From positions 55,278,386-55,342,385 of the forward strand of contig CM049322.1 of NCBI GenBank assembly GCA_026874595.1: 64,000 bases of DNA, written 5' to 3'. Below the pieces are notes generated by a model. The model did not search any database, had not been told where the DNA came from, and worked only from the letters and a program-made list of their open reading frames with translations. Position numbers and translations under genes: made by a program. Shown one piece after another: positions 58,621 to 64,000 of the stretch. The first letter of the stretch is position 1, and each line of letters opens with the position of its first letter. The DNA comes from Sipunculus nudus. Its lineage: Eukaryota > Annelida > Sipuncula > Golfingiida > Sipunculidae.

Positions 58621-61389
58621 TGCATCGTCGAAATATGACACAGTAAAGAAAAGCCTGAAAATACTATGTTCATATATTAATAGGGCAGGTTCTACACGGT
58701 CGTAGTTAACAGCTTAAAAAATAGTTTATTAATATTTAATTATTAAATAATCGTCTATAAATCTTTATAATTCGTAAATGATTATAAACAGATACAGATT
58801 AACACTCTGAGTGTCTATGTTCATTATTATGTTATTTATTTATTAGTCAAGTATCCAAAATAATTAATATACACGATATATATTTTTAATTCAACAAAAT
58901 GGGTATACCATTTAGATTACCTTTTCACACTAACAAGCAACAAAGATAGTTAAAGTATTAGTGATATTTGGCTCATTAATTTTCCTCATTTACCTATTCA
59001 GCACAAAAAAATGCCCTTTCCATTGACATTCTGCTTGCTTCCTATAAAGTAATTGCGCAAATGGTTAATTGAACATTGAAGCAATCTATTATTTATTAAT
59101 TTTATCCAGATATCTGAACAATTTTATTTAGTCTCAAAAATATGTCGATTCCTGAACATATTGAAAATTGTATTCATGATGGCAGAAATATTAAGCAAGG
59201 CATATGATATGGATGTTGTGCGGTAACTTGAATGATTTTGAATGCACTTGGCCTACGAATTTATTTTAGTCCTAGAGATACAAATATTGAAAAGGGTAAA
59301 TTGAAAAGACAGCGAGAGAAAACGGAAGACGCGAACGGGAATGTACGGTGAATCAAAAGTTTATCTTCACATATAAGAAATTAAAGGTGTAGACATGCAA
59401 TCATTTTAGGATGTATGTATAAGTGATTATGCATTTTGTATTAGTATTGTATTAGTATTTTAACAACTGTGTTGTTATGATATTAACTAACTGTCATCCT
59501 GAGCGCTTTGCACGGCCTCCCCTCAATTCCTGAGACTGCTAGCGTTTGTTAATGGACACGTCAGGACAACACTGGTTGTAGCGAAGACAGTTTCGGCAGC
59601 GTTTACGATTTTTGTTTGTTTTTCTTTTGCTTGAACACTGTTTTCTACGTTTGTGCAGGTGTTCCTATCTCTGAGCTTGGGCTCTGACATTATAGTTCAA
59701 CCTGGCACGCGACCCCAATGTAAACTTATTTACTTTAATAAACTTCGTAATTTTCCAGCTCTTGTTCAAACAATTTCGTGGCATTTGTGGCACACAGTCA
59801 CAACTGACGAATCCGGCAACTGAGGTAACCATTTTTATTCTTCAGTACCATACAAAAAAGGTTAATATATAGAGCAGCGGTGCCAAAAAGGGATACCAGT
59901 ACAAAAAAATACCCTCGCTTTCTTTTCTACCTCTCAATAAAATATAACCAATAAGGTCACCCATTCATTCAATTGGTCAGACGGATAAGAGAAACTCCTC
60001 CAATATTGTAAATCTGTATACCTCGTGAACTTAACTGATACTCCATTTATAATACCACAGCATATCTGGTTCTTTCATTACCATACATAATGGACTTATG
60101 TATATTTTATGAATGAACGGTACACCCCCACCCCCCCCCCCCACCCCCAACACCCCCTTATGAGTACCCTTTTGACTGGTAGACGAAGTATGGACTGTCA
60201 GATATTCAAAAGTAATAAAATACATTGTTTCGCTCAGATTCTCACAGTTTCGCCTGGGCTTCGAAGGCTCATTTAAGTCAGTTTCTTCAGTAGTAACTGG
60301 TTGGATTCCTTATGTACAGAATGCGGTATGGGTGTTGAGAGATATCATATGAACCTAGGCGGCGGTATGTGTTTTACCTGTGTGTTGTCCATGGATGCCA
60401 ACCGGGAACTTAAACATCCTAACATATGGCGATCGTTTTGCTGGATACCTATTCCGCATGCTGGATCCGCGCATGAGGAATCTCGCCTTCTTTATTACTA
60501 AATACGTGTACCGATTTTATACGCATTCCGCAACACGCACATAAAAAAGTCGTAGCTTTAGTCTGCAAATATATTCGATGTTACTTTTTCATTATCACCG
60601 CTATGCAGCAGCGGTTATGTCATTGCGGGCGTTGGTTTGTTTGTCTATCTCTTAGTAAAAAAAATAGACAGATATTTATGAAACCTTCAGGATAGCTCGT
60701 CAATGGTCGATAGAAAAATTATTAAATTTTGATACGGATAACATTCTTGATCCAGGAATATTTTATAGGGAAATGCTGCTTTTCTAACAGTTCCCTATGG
60801 GGTAATGAACTACTTTGGCGGAGGCCTGCGTTCTCTGAGTGCTTTTCTATTATATATTCAAAGCTGCTTATAATTACTGTTAATTCATACGAGGACAGAA
60901 AATAATACGGTCGTGCAAACCGCTCGAAATCTCTATGAATAACCATGTCCAATGTCGAAACTTGTGACTCAGGACAAGACACATCAATTATAACATAGGG
61001 TGCCACAAGACGTTACCATTGGTTAGTGGATATCTCCTCTTGCTGACAAAAAAAAACTGAGTCACTGCCTCAGTAATTACTTCAGTTTTTATCCAGAATT
61101 ACCACAGCCTCTGCTGTTAATATAGTCAGTGTTCCCTTTTCATCATTAATTCGTTACTTCTATTAGGATACCAACAATGGCAGTAAGACAAATATTTTTA
61201 TCCGCATTGTTATTTATAACAATATTTTAATTAGTATGTCAGTAGCCACTTTGCATTGATGATTATAGGCACAAGTCTGTTTGAATTTTTTTTATCCAAT
61301 GTACACCGTGTTTTGTTCCTTTAGGAATAGACAGTAGACAATAGATTGCGGGCTGGCTCTGATAAAAATAATGACACTCCAACCATGTG
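58621..61389. other. Intergenic, no gene recognised
   Basis: AT-rich, with a C-rich tract at 60,123-60,158. A GC-richer block at 59,490-59,830 containing aataaa has the flavour of an LTR, but neither its ends nor a partner copy could be established. Confidence 0.4.
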
Positions 61390-64000
61390 GCCTTATTGGT
61401 CAAAATGTGTTTTGTGGTTGAGCCAGAGTGGTAATCCATGTGACTGATGATACGCTTGTGCAGCCAAATGTTGTTTCAAATTTTCTGATACAAATAACAT
61501 GTATACAGATACATATCGCAATAATAAAGCATGATAGACTTAGTAATAATGTTCATTGAACAAGAAGAATACTGCTGTGTGTAAACCATGTATGCTAAGA
61601 ATAAGTAATAACCACTTACTGTACAGTATAGACAAAACACTAGGTAATGTTTGAGTTCCTCTATTGCGAAGAAAGATTCCCTTAGTTTTCCTTTTATTAC
61701 ATGTTCCCAGTTTCCTCAATCTCTAATGCTCTGAGAGGTATTTACTGGGGAGAAAAATATTTGTGGATAACTGAGGCAGGTTTAAGATCCCGCCCCATGA
61801 ATAGGACTCCACTGCCAGTTTGTGTGTCCTTTGGGCTTCAACTGTGTTTATTGCAAAACCGATATATAAAGGATATACATGAACATTCTCTTTGTCCGGT
61901 AGGCTTTCGTCCCTTTGACGCTCGATCAACAATATCCGACAGTGAAGAAGTGTTTAGAATCTTGGGAAGGCCTTTGAACACCAAACGTTTGTTTAATTTT
62001 TGGATGAAAAATAACACCTTATAACGTACAAACTAAATCATAGACCTAGTTGAAAACACTTTTCATTTTTATATGATTACTGCATCTGCTTTATACGGGA
62101 GTCATTATTGAGAACTGACAATTAGTATTGTTCCATATTCATTAATATTCATATTTTAAAAAAAAACGCGATCTCTTTGATCCGTTTGTGCTTCCATCAG
62201 TTGTTGATGTCTCAATGCGTTTCAAAAGGATATAAAATTAATAAAGTGAATCGATATAAAAATCACTATAATCTGAGGCATAAATTTATATAGACTGATC
62301 GTAAAACAAAATTTTAAAATGATTTACAATAATGTCCAATATCAAAAGAAGAATGGCTTTGATGTTTAAAATAAACCGTTGGGGTAATCACGGTTACACA
62401 TTCTCAAATATTTTCTTTGTATTTTGTCCGGAATTAATGACACATACACACACTCATATATATTGCATTTGTTTATAATAATTTAACCGGGTGGATAGTC
62501 TGTATGTCTTTGTTTTCTGGTATGTTCCTACCGTTTGAACCCGGTATGTTAAGACAAAAGAAATAATGAATAACTCTGTGTGAATGATTGGTAAAATCAA
62601 AGCACACATCCACATACCAGATGTGTACAGTTGGTTTTATAATGAACAGTTGCTGCGTACCTGCATATTCTGTTCTGAAATGTACGCCACTATTGAAGCA
62701 AGGAAGCACAAGCCCACTCTCTATATGTTATCATCATATTAGTCACATAAACAAAGTTCTTTTACAGACATTCTCTCCTACGTAGACGCATATGTTCCAG
62801 GTTATAATTGTCATGTTGTTGCCGGTGGGCGTCTTTCCTAAAGGCTGATTTCATAATTATGAGGGTTCATTAAATGAGTATTTGCTGCTGCCACTTCTGA
62901 ATTTTTGTTCACAAATTTCTGAAATCTTTTAAATATAAAATTTAATAAAAATTATATATTCCATTGAAAACGAATATCCAAGTAAGCAATCGTACCTTAC
63001 ATTCAGTCAAAAATGTGGGTTATGCCGGTAATGGCTAAAAATTATAATTTATTTTTCATTGTGAAAAAAACTGTCATGCGCTTTGTTTTCCACTCAGCAT
63101 GCTAATACGTGCACTTGTCAAAAAATACTCCGCGTAGTGTCTTTCTTCAGTACGGTAACTATGACGTCATAAATCTGACAGTGTGGCCATGACCGTGATC
63201 GTTAACACTTATAAACGCAAAAGGATAATATTGGAAATTTTTCTATGAATTAATCGTTATATATCATGAATTATGAATGGGGAAAGCCCGTTATGATATC
63301 CATTTAAAATTGATCAAATTAATGGCTAATAAAAACCCTTAATGAAATTAAATGATTCAACAATGAATATGTTATGTATCCAGTGAGATTTCGTCCATAG
63401 ACGTCCGATGCACTCTGACATCTGGTTGCTATACAACACCTCACTAGTCAGTTGATTAAGCAAATTAAGCACAATTTTAATATAATCTTTTAAATTTATA
63501 GATAATGGTTGTATAATTATGTGCGCAGCTCTCATCTTCGCGGCTCCGTGGTGTCTAGTTTATTGGCTGTTGATTGGCTGTGTTGCATGCTGGTACTTGA
63601 CGTAGTATACCAGGTATTACATAGCGATCTGGTTTGATGAGACAAACCATTGGTATCAAGCAACAGATATAGGTAAGCTTGCCTAGGCACACTTTGCTTT
63701 GATATTTATAGGCGCAAATTGACATGAATAATAAGTGCAAAGGTCTACTAATCCATAAGTAAATAAGTACTCATAGAGATTCATGGTATCTAAACCTATT
63801 TACAAAATAAAGTGTACGAGATGAAAAATCTTGATTGATTTATCTAATATACACCTGACATATAATTAGGGGAGCAGGTCTAATCAATCGTTTACAGGCG
63901 GAAACCCAAACTCGTAATATCCGGCTGCAGAGGTACGATTTCTAATAGTATAAATACAAGATGAGATATCTTGAAAAAAATGGAAATGTGTATATTGATT
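61390..64000 (+). repeat. Tandem locus copy D (continues past window end)
   Basis: 61,390-63,650 aligns with copy C (47,340-49,660), and 63,511-63,830 aligns with copy A (34,204-34,540). It keeps the TATA-like gtataattatgtg at 63,511 and a leader exon ending in an intact donor (gatatag/gtaagc at 63,673). By comparison with copy A the signal-peptide exon should lie about 100-300 bases beyond the end of this window. Confidence 0.8.

Noticed and set aside
59470-59830. Possible LTR starting tgttatgatatt with an aataaa inside
   Set aside because: No matching second copy, no convincing terminal pair and no primer-binding site could be found.
61701-62024. 107-codon open frame in copy D
   Set aside because: The aligned segment of copy C (about 47,690-48,010) does not keep the frame, and no splice context or motif supports it.

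Overview
This is an AT-rich eukaryotic genomic window with long (AT)n microsatellites, GT-AG introns, tRNA-derived SINEs, non-LTR and Ty3/Gypsy retrotransposon relics, MITE-like elements and a secreted PAN/C-type-lectin gene. Taken together this suggests a lophotrochozoan, most likely a mollusc and possibly a bivalve; the species cannot be fixed from the sequence. There is no bacterial-style gene organisation. Almost every open frame is short, so genes have to be recognised as exons bounded by splice sites.

Layout. 1-17 kb is mostly non-coding: two CRE+TATA promoter-like sites (about 5.54 and 9.33 kb), a 1,050-bp pogo-like non-autonomous DNA transposon (10,048-11,097) with TA target duplication, a 28-bp-arm palindrome, a tRNA-SINE (14.26 kb) and a 400-bp MITE (16.56 kb). 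17.4-20.5 kb holds the best host gene: a PAN-like exon followed, in matching phase 1, by two C-type lectin domain exons, with an L1-like LINE fragment inside the intron. On the minus strand at 21.4-23.6 kb, three phase-0 exons with canonical splice sites form a tentative secreted or membrane protein gene that I do not recognise. 25.9-26.6 kb (minus) is a broken Gypsy RT/RNase H. 28.9-33.2 kb is a nearly complete but decayed LINE: ORF1, a 29-bp minisatellite, then ORF2 with part of its endonuclease deleted.

From 33.7 kb to the end the window is organised by a tandemly duplicated locus present in four copies (A 33.7-37.9, B 43.4-45.1, C 46.9-49.7 plus 55.7-56.3, D 61.4 to beyond the window end). 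Copy A shows an exon coding a clear signal peptide, followed by alternating short exons of two kinds, a Cys-containing exon of about 54 nt and a 39-nt exon, all in phase 1. This looks like a fast-evolving, modular small secreted peptide family that I cannot name. No copy in the window is intact. Copy A has lost a leader-exon splice donor and carries a frame-breaking C12 tract. Copy B has lost its start codon. Copy C is split by an unrelated multi-exon pseudogene (49.7-54.2 kb, minus) from a repetitive family whose motifs resemble FEN1/XPG-type nucleases; that pseudogene itself carries a SINE. Copy C is then hit by a Gypsy element (LTR 56,314-57,100, tRNA-Pro-type primer site, decayed gag).

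Main uncertainties: exon calls for the peptide family and the minus-strand gene rest on splice sites, phase and paralogue comparison made by eye. Repeat boundaries are approximate and superfamily names come from terminal motifs only.
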